A stretch of DNA of 35,478 bases from an uncultured Pseudomonadota bacterium (GTDB lineage: Bacteria > Myxococcota_A > UBA796 > JAFGLY01), in the NCBI GenBank assembly GCA_937912125.1, contig CALDOK010000240.1, positions 1 to 35,478 on the forward strand, in the 5' to 3' direction. Below the pieces are notes generated by a model, which was given only the letters and a program-made list of their open reading frames with translations, was not told the origin of the DNA and ran no database searches. Below, piece after piece: positions 1-7,879 of the stretch. Each line of letters starts with the position of its first letter. Positions within the stretch are counted from its first letter, which is position 1. The position numbers were made by a program, and so were the translations under genes.

Positions 1-118
1 CCTCGAACCGCCGGTAACCGCCGACCCTGCTGGGCAGGGTGCAACCTTACCGGCGCTGTTGGGCCTCGAACCGCCGGTAACCGCCGACCCTGCTGGGCAG
101 GGTGCAACCTTACCGGCG
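1..118. repeat. two tandem copies of a 55-bp hairpin repeat, period 63 bp
   Basis: Positions 1-55 and 64-118 are identical 55-bp copies separated by 8 bp. Each copy has an outer inverted repeat (CGCCGGTAA at 9-17 with TTACCGGCG at 47-55) and an inner one (ACCCTGC at 24-30 with GCAGGGT at 34-40, loop TGG). Each could fold into a long two-part stem with a 6x6 internal loop. The window begins exactly at a copy, so the array may extend further left. It lies downstream of the sulfur operon. It resembles a REP/BIME-type element; the class is not identified. Confidence 0.8.
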
Positions 119-125
119 GGACGGC

Positions 126-141
126 GTCTGGGCACCCAGAC
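126..141 (-). terminator. short perfect hairpin downstream of the DsrE-like gene
   Basis: GTCTGGG (126-132) and CCCAGAC (135-141) form a perfect 7-bp stem with a 2-nt loop, about 60 bp beyond the stop codon of the last gene of the minus-strand sulfur operon. The position fits a transcription end or a 3'-stabilising structure. No T-run follows it, so intrinsic termination is only a guess. Confidence 0.3.
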
Positions 142-201
142 ACAGCTCCGCCACCCCGGCGGACGGGATGGCGGACGAGGCGAGCGGGCTGCGGCCCGGA
201 G

Positions 202-672
202 CTAGACGAACACCACCTGGGCGCCCTCGGCCTTCTCCCAGAAGTCCGTTGCGGTCAGGACCTCCTTGACCTCGGGGACCAAGTCGTCGGTGGTCAGCTT
301 GAACATGTCCATGGCCATCTTGCAGGCGTACAGGTCGGCGCCGGAGGCATCGAGGATCTCGATCATCTCGCGCACGGTCGGGATCTCGATCTTCTCCATC
401 TCCTTCTTCATCATGCTGGTGGCCATGGCGCCCATGCCGGGGATGCCGCCCAGGAAGGTGGGCATGCCCATGCTGGGGTTGCCCACGGTGGCGACCTGCA
501 GCTTGTCCATCTTGTTCTTGTTGATGATGTCCAGGCCCCAGAACGTGAAGAAGAGCATGCAGTCGATGCCGATGAGGCGCGCTGCGTTGGCCATGATCAG
601 GCCGGGGTAGGCCATGTCCAGGGTGCCCTTCGAGCAGATGATGGCGACCTTGCGGGGGGTTTCTTCGCTCAT
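202..672 (-). CDS. DsrE/DsrF/DrsH-like (DsrE2-type) sulfur-relay protein
   Basis: This 156-residue cytoplasmic protein matches the DsrE2-like family, small alpha/beta proteins implicated in carrying or exchanging persulfide sulfur with TusA, rhodanese or DsrC/TusE partners. Visible hallmarks are the N-terminal strand RKVAIICSKGTLDMAYPGL, a hydrophobic second strand (LFFTFWGLDII), a Met/Gly-rich loop at about 66-90, and YACKMAMDMF at about 115-124. Its only cysteines are Cys13, Cys38 and Cys117; Cys117 lies in the family's conserved motif and is the likely persulfide carrier (inference). It is the last gene of the operon, 48 bp after the DsrC/TusE gene. The ATG is preceded by a weak GTGAG ribosome site. 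No membrane segment or signal peptide is evident. Family assignment is confident; its exact sulfur donor and acceptor cannot be read from sequence. Confidence 0.88.
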   Translation of the reverse strand: MSEETPRKVAIICSKGTLDMAYPGLIMANAARLIGIDCMLFFTFWGLDIINKNKMDKLQVATVGNPSMGMPTFLGGIPGMGAMATSMMKKEMEKIEIPTVREMIEILDASGADLYACKMAMDMFKLTTDDLVPEVKEVLTATDFWEKAEGAQVVFV

Positions 673-720
673 GGTGTTCTCACTTTTCGAGTCTGAAAGC
701 TGGTTGGCGGAGCTGGAGTG

Positions 721-1035
721 CTAGATGCAGCCCTTGGGCTTGGCGAGACCGGAGATGAGGGCGGCCAGCTTGCCGGGGCCTTTGGGGAAGAGCTGGTACA
801 TCTCGCGCATGGAGACGCCAGCGTTCTGGGTGATGCGGCGCACACCGGGGGCCTCGCCCTTCTCCTGGGCGTCCTTGCGGCAGTACTCGATGACCTGCCA
901 GTGCTTGTCGGTCAGCTGGAGGCCGGAGCGCTTGGCCAGCTCCGTGGCGATCTCCTTGTTCCAGGCGGCGGCGTCGGTCATGAAGCCGTCGGAGTCGATC
1001 TCGACAGTGTGGCCAGCGATGGTTTCGGTCGGCAT
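721..1035 (-). CDS. DsrC/TusE-family sulfur carrier with only the C-terminal cysteine
   Basis: This 104-residue protein has the DsrC/TusE fold signature: GFMTDAAAWNKEIA near the N-terminus, WQVIEYCRKDAQE in the middle, and GPGKLAALISGLAKPKGCI at the C-terminus. The penultimate Cys103 matches CysA, the persulfide-carrying residue of the family. The second redox cysteine of true DsrC, 11 residues upstream, is Ala92 here. That leaves a TusE-like or regulatory-type member that cannot make the DsrC intramolecular disulfide; Cys52 is elsewhere. The ATG at 1035 is chosen because AAGGAG sits 7 bases upstream; the frame stays open further upstream but is Pro/Arg-rich and lacks family similarity. It lies between the DUF1641 and DsrE2 genes, so it probably passes sulfur within this operon. 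Confidence 0.9.
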   Translation of the reverse strand: MPTETIAGHTVEIDSDGFMTDAAAWNKEIATELAKRSGLQLTDKHWQVIEYCRKDAQEKGEAPGVRRITQNAGVSMREMYQLFPKGPGKLAALISGLAKPKGCI

Positions 1036-1050
1036 GGTGAGTCTCCTTGC

Positions 1051-1078
1051 GGGGAATGGTCGAGTGGGGAATGGTCGA
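1051..1078. repeat. 13-bp direct repeat ahead of the DsrC/TusE gene
   Basis: GGGGAATGGTCGA occurs at 1051-1063 and again at 1066-1078 (period 15), in the 73-bp spacer between the DUF1641 and DsrC/TusE genes and just upstream of the latter's ribosome binding site. No function is assigned. It could be a replication-slippage scar or a protein/RNA contact in the operon transcript. Confidence 0.6.
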
Positions 1079-1108
1079 AAGGGGGGCGAAGGTCTGGGTT
1101 GAGAGGAT

Positions 1109-1813
1109 CTATTCGTCGGTGGTGGTCTTGGGTGCATGCACCTGGGCCAAGGCGGCGGGGAACTGCCGCACCATGGCGATGCTCAGGCTCAGGCCCTGCC
1201 GCAGCTGCGGGTCGTTCAGGGCCTTGACCATGTCCCAGACACCCATGGGCGTGGGCTGCTCGTCGCGTACGACCTCGAGGGAGGTGTTGACCATGCGCAG
1301 CACGTCGGGCTGGGTGAGGGACTTGGTGGTGCGGAGGATGTCGGTGATGGCGTGGGCCAGCTGCTCGACATCCTGGGGGCTGAACTCCTCCATGACGTGC
1401 TCGGCCACGTGCATCAGCTCCTTGGCGTAGGAGAAGGCGCCCATGCGCTCCAGCTCGTCCAGCTTCTCGACCACCGTGACGAAGACGTCCTTGCCCAGGG
1501 GCGTGGCGTCGGCCAGGAAGTCGTGCATGGAGCCGAGCATGTCGAGCATGTCGGAGAAGCGGCGGGTGTTGCGCAGCAGCTTGCGGGCCAGCTCGGCCAC
1601 CTGATCCAGGTCGAAGTCGTCCTCTACGCAGCACAGCTCTTCGAGCAGGGTCTGGTAGACCTCCTTGGCCAGGGGACCGAACTCGTCGATCAGGTCTTCG
1701 ATGGCCCGCTGCCGGCGGGAGATCTGCTGGACCTGAGCGTCGATGCGGTCGAGCTTGGCGTGGAGCGCGGCCAGCTGGTTCAGGATCTCGGCGTTGACAT
1801 CGAGGGCTTCCAT
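1109..1813 (-). CDS. DUF1641-family helical protein of the sulfide-oxidation operon
   Basis: This 234-residue, almost wholly helical soluble protein looks like the DUF1641 family, often encoded beside sulfide:quinone-reductase-like flavoproteins. The first 50 residues are an amphipathic coiled-coil-like segment (EILNQLAALHAKLDRIDAQV). The core follows, with ELARKLLRNTRRFSDMLDML at about 75-95 and the repeated pattern LAHAITDILRTTKSLTQPDV at about 155-175. A CC pair lies at about 61-62. The ATG at 1813 is 4 bp beyond the flavoprotein stop and has GGAG at 8 bases, so the two genes are translationally close. The family's biochemical role is unknown; a docking or accessory subunit for the flavoprotein is inference from this recurrent pairing. 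Confidence 0.82.
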   Translation of the reverse strand: MEALDVNAEILNQLAALHAKLDRIDAQVQQISRRQRAIEDLIDEFGPLAKEVYQTLLEELCCVEDDFDLDQVAELARKLLRNTRRFSDMLDMLGSMHDFLADATPLGKDVFVTVVEKLDELERMGAFSYAKELMHVAEHVMEEFSPQDVEQLAHAITDILRTTKSLTQPDVLRMVNTSLEVVRDEQPTPMGVWDMVKALNDPQLRQGLSLSIAMVRQFPAALAQVHAPKTTTDE

Positions 1814-1817
1814 GGCC

Positions 1818-3047
<1,230 letters not shown>

Positions 3048-3113
3048 GGTGCACTCCTTCGAGGTGCTCCCGGTCGAGGCCGGGGCGTTCGCGCTCATTA
3101 CGTGGACCCCTTG

Positions 3114-3129
3114 AGCACAGAGCGTGCCA
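3114..3129 (-). promoter_or_regulatory. sigma-54 (-24/-12) promoter of the sulfur operon
   Basis: Read on the minus strand the sequence is TGGCACG-CTCT-GTGCT, against the consensus TGGCACG-N4-TTGCW. The invariant GG and GC are spaced correctly and there is one mismatch in the -12 element. Transcription would start near 3103, about 56 bases before the GTG of the SQR-like gene. The sigma-54 activator encoded immediately upstream makes this the natural target. Confidence 0.72.
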
Positions 3130-3248
3130 CCCTCGCAGGGCCCGAGGCGCGCGCGGCCATAGCGGTGCATCTATGCGGGCATTCGAACTATCGAATGTAG
3201 CCGCCAGCGCTTGGCCCTGTTCGCGACGTTCCAGCGCCCTGCCACAAA

Positions 3249-3270
3249 TGTTGCAACATAGGTTGCAACA
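3249..3270. promoter_or_regulatory. paired GTTGCAAC sites, candidate upstream activating sequence
   Basis: Two copies of the self-palindromic octamer GTTGCAAC lie at 3250-3257 and 3262-3269, offset by 12 bp, and together form a near-perfect dyad. They are about 145-165 bp upstream of the predicted sigma-54 start at 3103, the usual distance for an enhancer-binding-protein site. The same architecture recurs at 5130-5149. Confidence 0.7.
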
Positions 3271-3278
3271 GCGGCTCG

Positions 3279-5096
3279 TCAACCGATGCGGTACTGCTTG
3301 AGCTTGCGCCACAGGGTGGTGCGGCTCATGCCCAGCGCCTTGGCAGCTACACCCTTGCGGAAGCCCGCTGCGCGCATGGCCTCGAGGATCTCCTGGGCTT
3401 CGGCCCGCTCTGCCGAGCGCAGATCGGCCGGGATCCCGGTGTCCCAGCTCGGAGGTGGGGGCGCGGGCGGTGGTGCGCCCCTTGCAGGCGGACCTTGCGG
3501 CGCTTGCGGCGCTGGAACGGACGCCGAGCGTTGCCAGCGGCTCTCGCGCGGCTGCGTGATGACATCGGGCAGATCGCCGTCGTGGATGGTCTGGCCGTCA
3601 CAGACCGCGGTGGCGTACTCGATGGCGTTCATCAGCTCGCGCACGTTGCCCGGCCAGTCGTAGGAGAGCATGGCCCTCATGGCACCGGGGGAGAGGCGCA
3701 GCGCCCGGTTTCTGCTGCGTCCGATGCGGCCCAGGAAGTGACGGATGAGCAGCTCGAGGTCCTCCCGGCGCTCCCGCAGGGGAGGCAGCTCGATGGGGAC
3801 CACCCGCAGCCGGTAGTAGAGATCATCGCGGAAGCGGCGTTCATCGACGGCCCGCTCGAGATCCACGTGGGTCGCGGACAGGACGCGCACGTCCACGGTG
3901 CGAGTGCGGTTCTCTCCCAGGCGCTCGAAGCTGCGCTCCTGCAGCACCCGCAGCAGCTTGACCTGCAGGGGCAGAGGCAGGTCCCCGATCTCGTCCAGGA
4001 ACAGGGTGCCGCCGTCGGCGACCTCGAAGCGGCCGGGCTTGTCCCGCACCGCACCGGTGAAGGACCCGCGGGCGTGACCGAACAGCTCGCTCTCGAGCAG
4101 GGCCTCGGGCAGCGCGCCGCAGTTGACCACCACGAAGGGCCCAGCGCCCCTGAAGGAGCGGGCGTGGATGGCCTTGGCCACCAGCTCCTTGCCCGTGCCG
4201 CTCTCGCCGGTGATCAGCACGTTCGCCTCGGTGTCGCGGATCTGGTCGATGAGCCGGAACACGCGGTGCATGGAGGCGGAGCGGGCGATGATGCCCGAGA
4301 AGGTGGGGATCTCGCCGTCGTCGGTGCGGGCGGCGCGGCGCTCTTCGTCGGGGCGGATCATGACCAGCATGGCCGAGTCCACGTGGCAGCCGGAGCCCTC
4401 GATGGCCCCAGGCATCATGCCCACGGGGGCGGCCGACAGCGACACGGGCACCAGGCGCTCGTCGGCGGCGATGAGATCGGAGTGCCAGCCCTCTCGGCGC
4501 TCGCCCGCCATCACGGCGGTGCGAAACTCGGCGTCCTCGCCAAACAGCGCTTCGCCCAGCAGGCGCTCGATGGGCAGCTCTTGGAGCTGCTTCGGGGCGT
4601 AGCCCAGGGCTGCAGGCAGGCCCTCGCTGAAGCGCAGGATGACGCCGCTGCGATCGGTGGCCACGTACCAGCGACCCAGGGCGGTCAGGATGCGGTCCAG
4701 GCTCTGGTCCGCGGCCATGGCTTCGTCGTGGGTCTCGGCGCCATCCTCCTCCCACAGCTGCTCCACCGCTCCCACCAGGTCGCCGGACTCGTCCCGCAGG
4801 GCCACGCCGCTCTTGCGAATCTCGACTCTGGTCCCGTCCCCGCGAAACAGGGTGAGCTTCGCCCCCTGCACCTGGCCCCGGTCCATGACGCCGCAGCCTT
4901 CCACGCAGTGGTGACAGCGCACGGCAGTCAGGCAGTGACGCCCGAGCACCTCGCCCTCGCTGTAGCCCGTGATGCTGACGGCCAGCGGTCCGATGGCCAC
5001 GATGTTGCGATCCGCATCGACCGCGAAGCAGCCGCGCTTGGTGAGCCGCTCCATCCACTCTATGGCGCGCTTGTCGGGGAGCAGTGGGTGGGGCAT
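3279..5096 (-). CDS. sigma-54-dependent activator with cysteine-cluster PAS domain
   Basis: This 605-residue enhancer-binding protein has two N-terminal PAS domains (about 15-115 and 130-240), an AAA+ sigma-54 interaction domain (about 266-500) and a Fis-type helix-turn-helix (about 565-603). The AAA+ core shows Walker A GESGTGKE (297-304), loop GSFTGA (344-349, where GAFTGA is usual) and Walker [11 protein letters not shown] (362-371). The first PAS carries Cys55, Cys61, Cys64 and Cys68 (C-x5-C-x2-C-x3-C), which could bind metal or an Fe-S cluster or sense sulfur or redox state (inference). A Pro/Ala-rich linker spans about 520-552. The ATG at 5096 has GGGAG 7 bases upstream; an in-frame GTG at 5117 has none. 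It sits directly upstream of the sulfur operon and most likely drives its -24/-12 promoter. Confidence 0.93.
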   Translation of the reverse strand: MPHPLLPDKRAIEWMERLTKRGCFAVDADRNIVAIGPLAVSITGYSEGEVLGRHCLTAVRCHHCVEGCGVMDRGQVQGAKLTLFRGDGTRVEIRKSGVALRDESGDLVGAVEQLWEEDGAETHDEAMAADQSLDRILTALGRWYVATDRSGVILRFSEGLPAALGYAPKQLQELPIERLLGEALFGEDAEFRTAVMAGERREGWHSDLIAADERLVPVSLSAAPVGMMPGAIEGSGCHVDSAMLVMIRPDEERRAARTDDGEIPTFSGIIARSASMHRVFRLIDQIRDTEANVLITGESGTGKELVAKAIHARSFRGAGPFVVVNCGALPEALLESELFGHARGSFTGAVRDKPGRFEVADGGTLFLDEIGDLPLPLQVKLLRVLQERSFERLGENRTRTVDVRVLSATHVDLERAVDERRFRDDLYYRLRVVPIELPPLRERREDLELLIRHFLGRIGRSRNRALRLSPGAMRAMLSYDWPGNVRELMNAIEYATAVCDGQTIHDGDLPDVITQPRESRWQRSASVPAPQAPQGPPARGAPPPAPPPPSWDTGIPADLRSAERAEAQEILEAMRAAGFRKGVAAKALGMSRTTLWRKLKQYRIG

Positions 5097-5115
5097 GGCG
5101 GGACTCCCGTGGTTC

Positions 5116-5149
5116 ACACGGCGAGCCGTGTTGCAACAAACGTTACAAC
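5116..5149. promoter_or_regulatory. inverted repeat plus second GTTGCAAC pair before the activator gene
   Basis: GTTGCAAC at 5130-5137 and GTTACAAC at 5142-5149 repeat the half-site pair found upstream of the SQR-like operon, with the same 12-bp offset. Abutting it is a perfect inverted repeat, ACACGGC (5116-5122) and GCCGTGT (5125-5131). The site lies only about 34 bp before the activator start codon, a position better suited to autoregulation, possibly negative, than to classical enhancer action. Confidence 0.6.
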
Positions 5150-5183
5150 GTCAGGCCGCGGCTCGCCAGGCCGCCGGGACGCC

Positions 5184-5495
5184 TCAGGCCTTGCAGGGCT
5201 CGTTGGGGTCGCGTTCCATGCACCGAATCAAGTGAACCATGCGCGGGTCGGCCAGGCTGTACCAGGCGTAGCCGTCCCGTCGCGTGGCCTTGACCAGGCC
5301 CTGGGCGCGCAGCAGGGCCAGCTGCTGGGAGACGATGGCCTGGGGGAGCTCGAGGCAGCCCATCAGCCCGGTGACGTGAGCTTCGCCCACATGGGTGAGC
5401 ACGGCGACCATCTGCAGGCGGGTCGGGTGCCCCAGGACCTTGAGGATCCGGGCGACCTCCTCAGCGTACTCGGCGTTTGATGAAAACTCGGGCAT
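5184..5495 (-). CDS. ArsR/SmtB-family winged-helix regulator, possible sulfide sensor
   Basis: This 103-residue one-domain repressor has the ArsR signature: LKVLGHPTRLQMVAVL (18-33), recognition-helix region PQAIVSQQLALLRAQGLV (51-68) and the wing TRRDGYAWYSL (71-81). Cysteines are Cys47 just before the recognition helix, Cys92 in the C-terminal helix and Cys101 near the end. This arrangement recalls the two-cysteine persulfide sensors of the BigR/SqrR type, where one cysteine lies near the DNA-binding helix and one in the last helix. Sulfide or polysulfide sensing here is inference supported by the neighbouring sulfur operon. The ATG has AGGA about 7 bases upstream. The gap to the activator gene is 87 bp, so the two regulators may be co-transcribed. 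Confidence 0.85.
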   Translation of the reverse strand: MPEFSSNAEYAEEVARILKVLGHPTRLQMVAVLTHVGEAHVTGLMGCLELPQAIVSQQLALLRAQGLVKATRRDGYAWYSLADPRMVHLIRCMERDPNEPCKA

Positions 5496-5560
5496 GCGAC
5501 ATCCTGTTTCGTTTTGCCAGAGTTTCTATATCTTGTTTTTGGAGTATAGGGGGGGTGGAG
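5496..5560 (-). promoter_or_regulatory. AT-rich promoter/operator region of the ArsR gene
   Basis: This short AT-rich stretch stands out in GC-rich surroundings directly upstream of the ArsR start. It contains the inverted arms CTATA (5526-5530) and TATAG (5545-5549) and TATA-like hexamers suitable as -10 elements on the minus strand. I cannot fix a unique -35/-10 pair. An ArsR autoregulatory operator here is likely by position. Confidence 0.4.
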
Positions 5561-5577
5561 GAGAATTATCCCCACGA

Positions 5578-5589
5578 CGCTCGCGAGCG
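5578..5589. repeat. 12-bp perfect palindrome between the tad and ArsR genes
   Basis: CGCTCGCGAGCG is a perfect palindrome in the 172-bp spacer between the ArsR promoter and the end of the TadE-like gene. It lies downstream of the pilin trio on the minus strand reading away from it, or upstream of the ArsR promoter. Function unknown. Confidence 0.4.
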
Positions 5590-5667
5590 GCCCGCCACCG
5601 CTTGGCGTCGCTCTGGAACGAGCCCGGCCCGCCGCCATGCGGAGGGGGGAACAGGCCGAGCCGACGC

Positions 5668-6096
5668 CTACAGCCCGTAGTACTCCAGATCCTGGTGTCC
5701 GAGGGCCATGGTGACCACGGCGCTGATCTGCTCGGGCGCGGGGATCAGTCCCGCCAGGGGCTCGAAGGGGCGGGCTACGCGCACGTTGAGGGCCAGCCAG
5801 CCGTCCAGGTCCATGATGCGGGCCTCGGTGGTGCAGTCGCCGCAGCCTGCCAACCCGGCGTCGAGGATGCCCTGGGCATGCTCCTCGGCCATGGTGATGG
5901 GGCTCTGGTTCTCGGGTGACGCCACGGCGATGCGGGTGGCGTCCTTGGCCGCGTTGAGCATGGCCGATCGCTGCATGAAGTACAGCCCGTAGTCCACCAC
6001 ACCTGTGAGCATCGCCAGCAGGACGGGCAAGGCCAGGGCGAACTCCACCACGGTGTTGCCGCGGCGGTGGGAAAGGGGCTGGTTCCGAGTGCGCAT
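5668..6096 (-). CDS. TadE-like minor pilin protein (second copy)
   Basis: This 142-residue protein follows the TadE/TadF pattern: a short basic N-terminus (RTRNQPLSHRRG), then a single hydrophobic helix with a conserved Glu at its start (NTVVEFALALPVLLAMLTG, residues about 14-32), then an outer domain. Tad minor pseudopilins of this kind are processed and assembled with the Flp pilus or its secretion machine. The outer part has a CGDC pair near 86-89 that could form a disulfide. Its ATG overlaps the stop codon of the preceding TadE-like gene by one base (ATGA), showing translational coupling. It is the last gene of a three-gene operon. Confidence 0.82.
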   Translation of the reverse strand: MRTRNQPLSHRRGNTVVEFALALPVLLAMLTGVVDYGLYFMQRSAMLNAAKDATRIAVASPENQSPITMAEEHAQGILDAGLAGCGDCTTEARIMDLDGWLALNVRVARPFEPLAGLIPAPEQISAVVTMALGHQDLEYYGL

Positions 6097-6512
6097 CAGT
6101 CCGTCCTCTCTACGCGATTGCGGGTGGCGCTGGTGAGCGCTGCGCTGTCCAGGCGGGGGATCATGCTGGTCAGGGGCTCGTGGGGGGCGGTGAGGGTGCA
6201 GCTGAGGTAGCGCTCGCCGACGCTCGTCTCGAGGCTCACGACGGGGTCACAGCCCCCAGTGGGGCAGGTGAACCCAGCCGCGATGAGCTCGGCCTGGATG
6301 GCGTCGCTGGCGGTGTTCGCCAGATCGGCGGGGCTGGCGGCCATGGCGCCGGCGCGGCAGCCCGTGCGCACGGCCCGGGCTACGGCCTGCTGGCCGTGGA
6401 ACATCCAGCCGGCCTCGATCAGGCCCATCAGCACCACCAGCAGCACTGGCAGCACCAAGGCGGCTTCAACGGCGCCGCTTCCGCGGCGGCTGCTGTTCCA
6501 GGAACCAAACAT
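6096..6512 (-). CDS. TadE-like minor pilin protein (first copy)
   Basis: This 138-residue TadE-family protein has a basic start, then GSGAVEAALVLPVLLVVLMG (about 11-30) with the characteristic Glu inside the hydrophobic helix, then an extracytoplasmic domain with CPTGGC at about 82-87. AGGAGG lies 5 bases before the ATG. It is 9 bp downstream of the TadG-like gene and overlaps the next TadE-like gene by one base. The two TadE-like proteins share the helix plan but differ outside it, so they are probably distinct pilus or secretion tip components rather than a recent duplication. Confidence 0.82.
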   Translation of the reverse strand: MFGSWNSSRRGSGAVEAALVLPVLLVVLMGLIEAGWMFHGQQAVARAVRTGCRAGAMAASPADLANTASDAIQAELIAAGFTCPTGGCDPVVSLETSVGERYLSCTLTAPHEPLTSMIPRLDSAALTSATRNRVERTD

Positions 6513-6521
6513 GAAGTCCTC

Positions 6522-7646
6522 CTACTGGACCATCACGACGTCACGGCCGACGATGCCGAAGTCCGGGCCGCCGCCGCCGCTGCCCACCTCGCGGGTGTCC
6601 GTCACCTCGAGGCGCACGCGGATGGTGCGTTCGGCTGCGGGTCCGTGGGTGACCACGTCGTAGATGGACGCCCACACGAAGCCGCTGATCTCTTGGTGCT
6701 CGTTGAAGCCGCCGCCACTGCCCGAGCAGTAGTCGCTGTCGGTGAAGGTGAACATCACCCCTTCGATGGTGTTGCCGAAGCTGCCCTCGGTCACGCCGCT
6801 GTTAGCGAGCTGCTCGGGCATGGCGCCCCAGGTTTCGGTCCTCCAGTTGGTGCCGGAGCCTTCGTTGAGGATGTCGGCCATCTCGCTGAGCACCGAGGTG
6901 GCCGTGCCGTTGTTCAGGCCCACATCACCACCCACGGAGGCTGTGCCATCGTGGCCGCAGTCCCGCAGCTGATCTCGCAGCCAGCTGGCGCTGGGGTTGC
7001 CGTCGGGCATGGCCCAGCCCACGTTGTCCACGCTGGGCGGGTTGATCTGGAAGTCGATGTAGTTCACACCTGTGGTGTACAGGTCGGTGATGGTGCAGTC
7101 GGCGACCGCCAGGGGCAGGAAGCACTCCACCTCGCCCGCGCCATCCACCTGATGCACGGCGATGGACTCTGCGCTGGCGGCCAGGGCGTCGGCGCCAAAG
7201 GCGGCCCCCGAGAACCAGGGGATCAGGTCGGCCCGGCGGGCCAGGGTGCGCACGGCGTTGATCTCGTCGGCGTCGCCGCCTTCGGAGAAGGCGCCGTCTT
7301 CCCACACACCCAGCTCGAGGATGGAGCCGTCGCCGCTCAGCGCCACGCTCTGCTGGGCGGCTTCGTTGCTCTCGGCGAAGCGGTGGGCCTGGTCCCGTGC
7401 CAGCAGCAGGCCCTCTTCGCTCCCGTCCAGCTGGCGAGCGCCGGCGTGGGCTGCGGCATCCGCCGCGGCCTGCAGCTCCGCCTGGACCGTGGTGATGTGG
7501 CCGACGTCGATCACCAGGGCGGCGGCGCCCAGCAGGACCACCATGGACAAGGCGATGACGATGGCCGAGGCGCCCTTGCGAGGCCCGATGGGGATGCGCC
7601 GCAGGGGACGATCGACGGGGATCAGGGATGGGACCGAGGTCGGCAT
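6522..7646 (-). CDS. TadG-like pilus assembly protein
   Basis: This 374-residue protein starts with a short basic region ending GPRKGAS, then a single membrane helix (about 26-48, ending ALVIDVGH), then the typical TadG sequence TTVQAELQAAADAAAHAGAR. The long outer domain is Gly/Ser/Asp-rich with a few cysteines. TadG-like proteins are envelope components of Tad/Flp pilus loci. The ATG at 7646 is chosen because GGAG lies 6 bases upstream; a longer in-frame extension to 7733 has no ribosome site and no pilin character. It heads an operon with the two TadE-like genes. No TadA ATPase, CpaC secretin or Flp pilin lies in the window, so the rest of the system must be elsewhere if it exists. Confidence 0.82.
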   Translation of the reverse strand: MPTSVPSLIPVDRPLRRIPIGPRKGASAIVIALSMVVLLGAAALVIDVGHITTVQAELQAAADAAAHAGARQLDGSEEGLLLARDQAHRFAESNEAAQQSVALSGDGSILELGVWEDGAFSEGGDADEINAVRTLARRADLIPWFSGAAFGADALAASAESIAVHQVDGAGEVECFLPLAVADCTITDLYTTGVNYIDFQINPPSVDNVGWAMPDGNPSASWLRDQLRDCGHDGTASVGGDVGLNNGTATSVLSEMADILNEGSGTNWRTETWGAMPEQLANSGVTEGSFGNTIEGVMFTFTDSDYCSGSGGGFNEHQEISGFVWASIYDVVTHGPAAERTIRVRLEVTDTREVGSGGGGPDFGIVGRDVVMVQ

Positions 7647-7720
7647 GGTGGGCTCCAGAGACGGTGCCGCCGCGTGAGCGGTGAGCTGCTCCAGGGCACA
7701 GCTTGCTCTCCCCTCCCTGT

Positions 7721-7772
7721 GGCTCAAGCCCACAGCCGTCGGCTTGTAGCTGTGCGGACAAAAATGGGAGCC
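7721..7772 (-). other. potential structured leader upstream of the TadG-like gene
   Basis: On the minus strand the arms GGCTC and GAGCC bracket a 52-base element whose inner arms CACAGC and GCTGTG can pair around an 11-13-base loop. It lies about 75-125 bases upstream of the TadG-like start in a 233-bp intergenic region. It could be an mRNA leader structure or a terminator-like fold. It does not match a riboswitch consensus I know. Confidence 0.25.
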
Positions 7773-7879
7773 GCCTCGGCCTGCCTTCGTCGGCCCGCGT
7801 CTAGGACGAGTCAGCCAACCATCGGTCTCGGGTTCCGTGTGGAGCTCGGCCTCGGGCCGCCAGGGGGCGTCTTCTCCCG

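Noticed and set aside
1..118. CRISPR-like array
   Set aside because: Only two units, a 55-bp repeat with an 8-bp spacer and strong internal dyads; this does not fit CRISPR geometry and no cas gene is present.
5097..5183. A sigma-54 promoter directly before the activator gene
   Set aside because: No GG-N10-GC pair with good flanks is present; only the GTTGCAAC pair and an inverted repeat are seen.
7647..7879. Cyclic-di-GMP (GEMM) riboswitch upstream of the Tad genes
   Set aside because: The conserved GEMM core sequences are absent; only generic complementary arms are seen.
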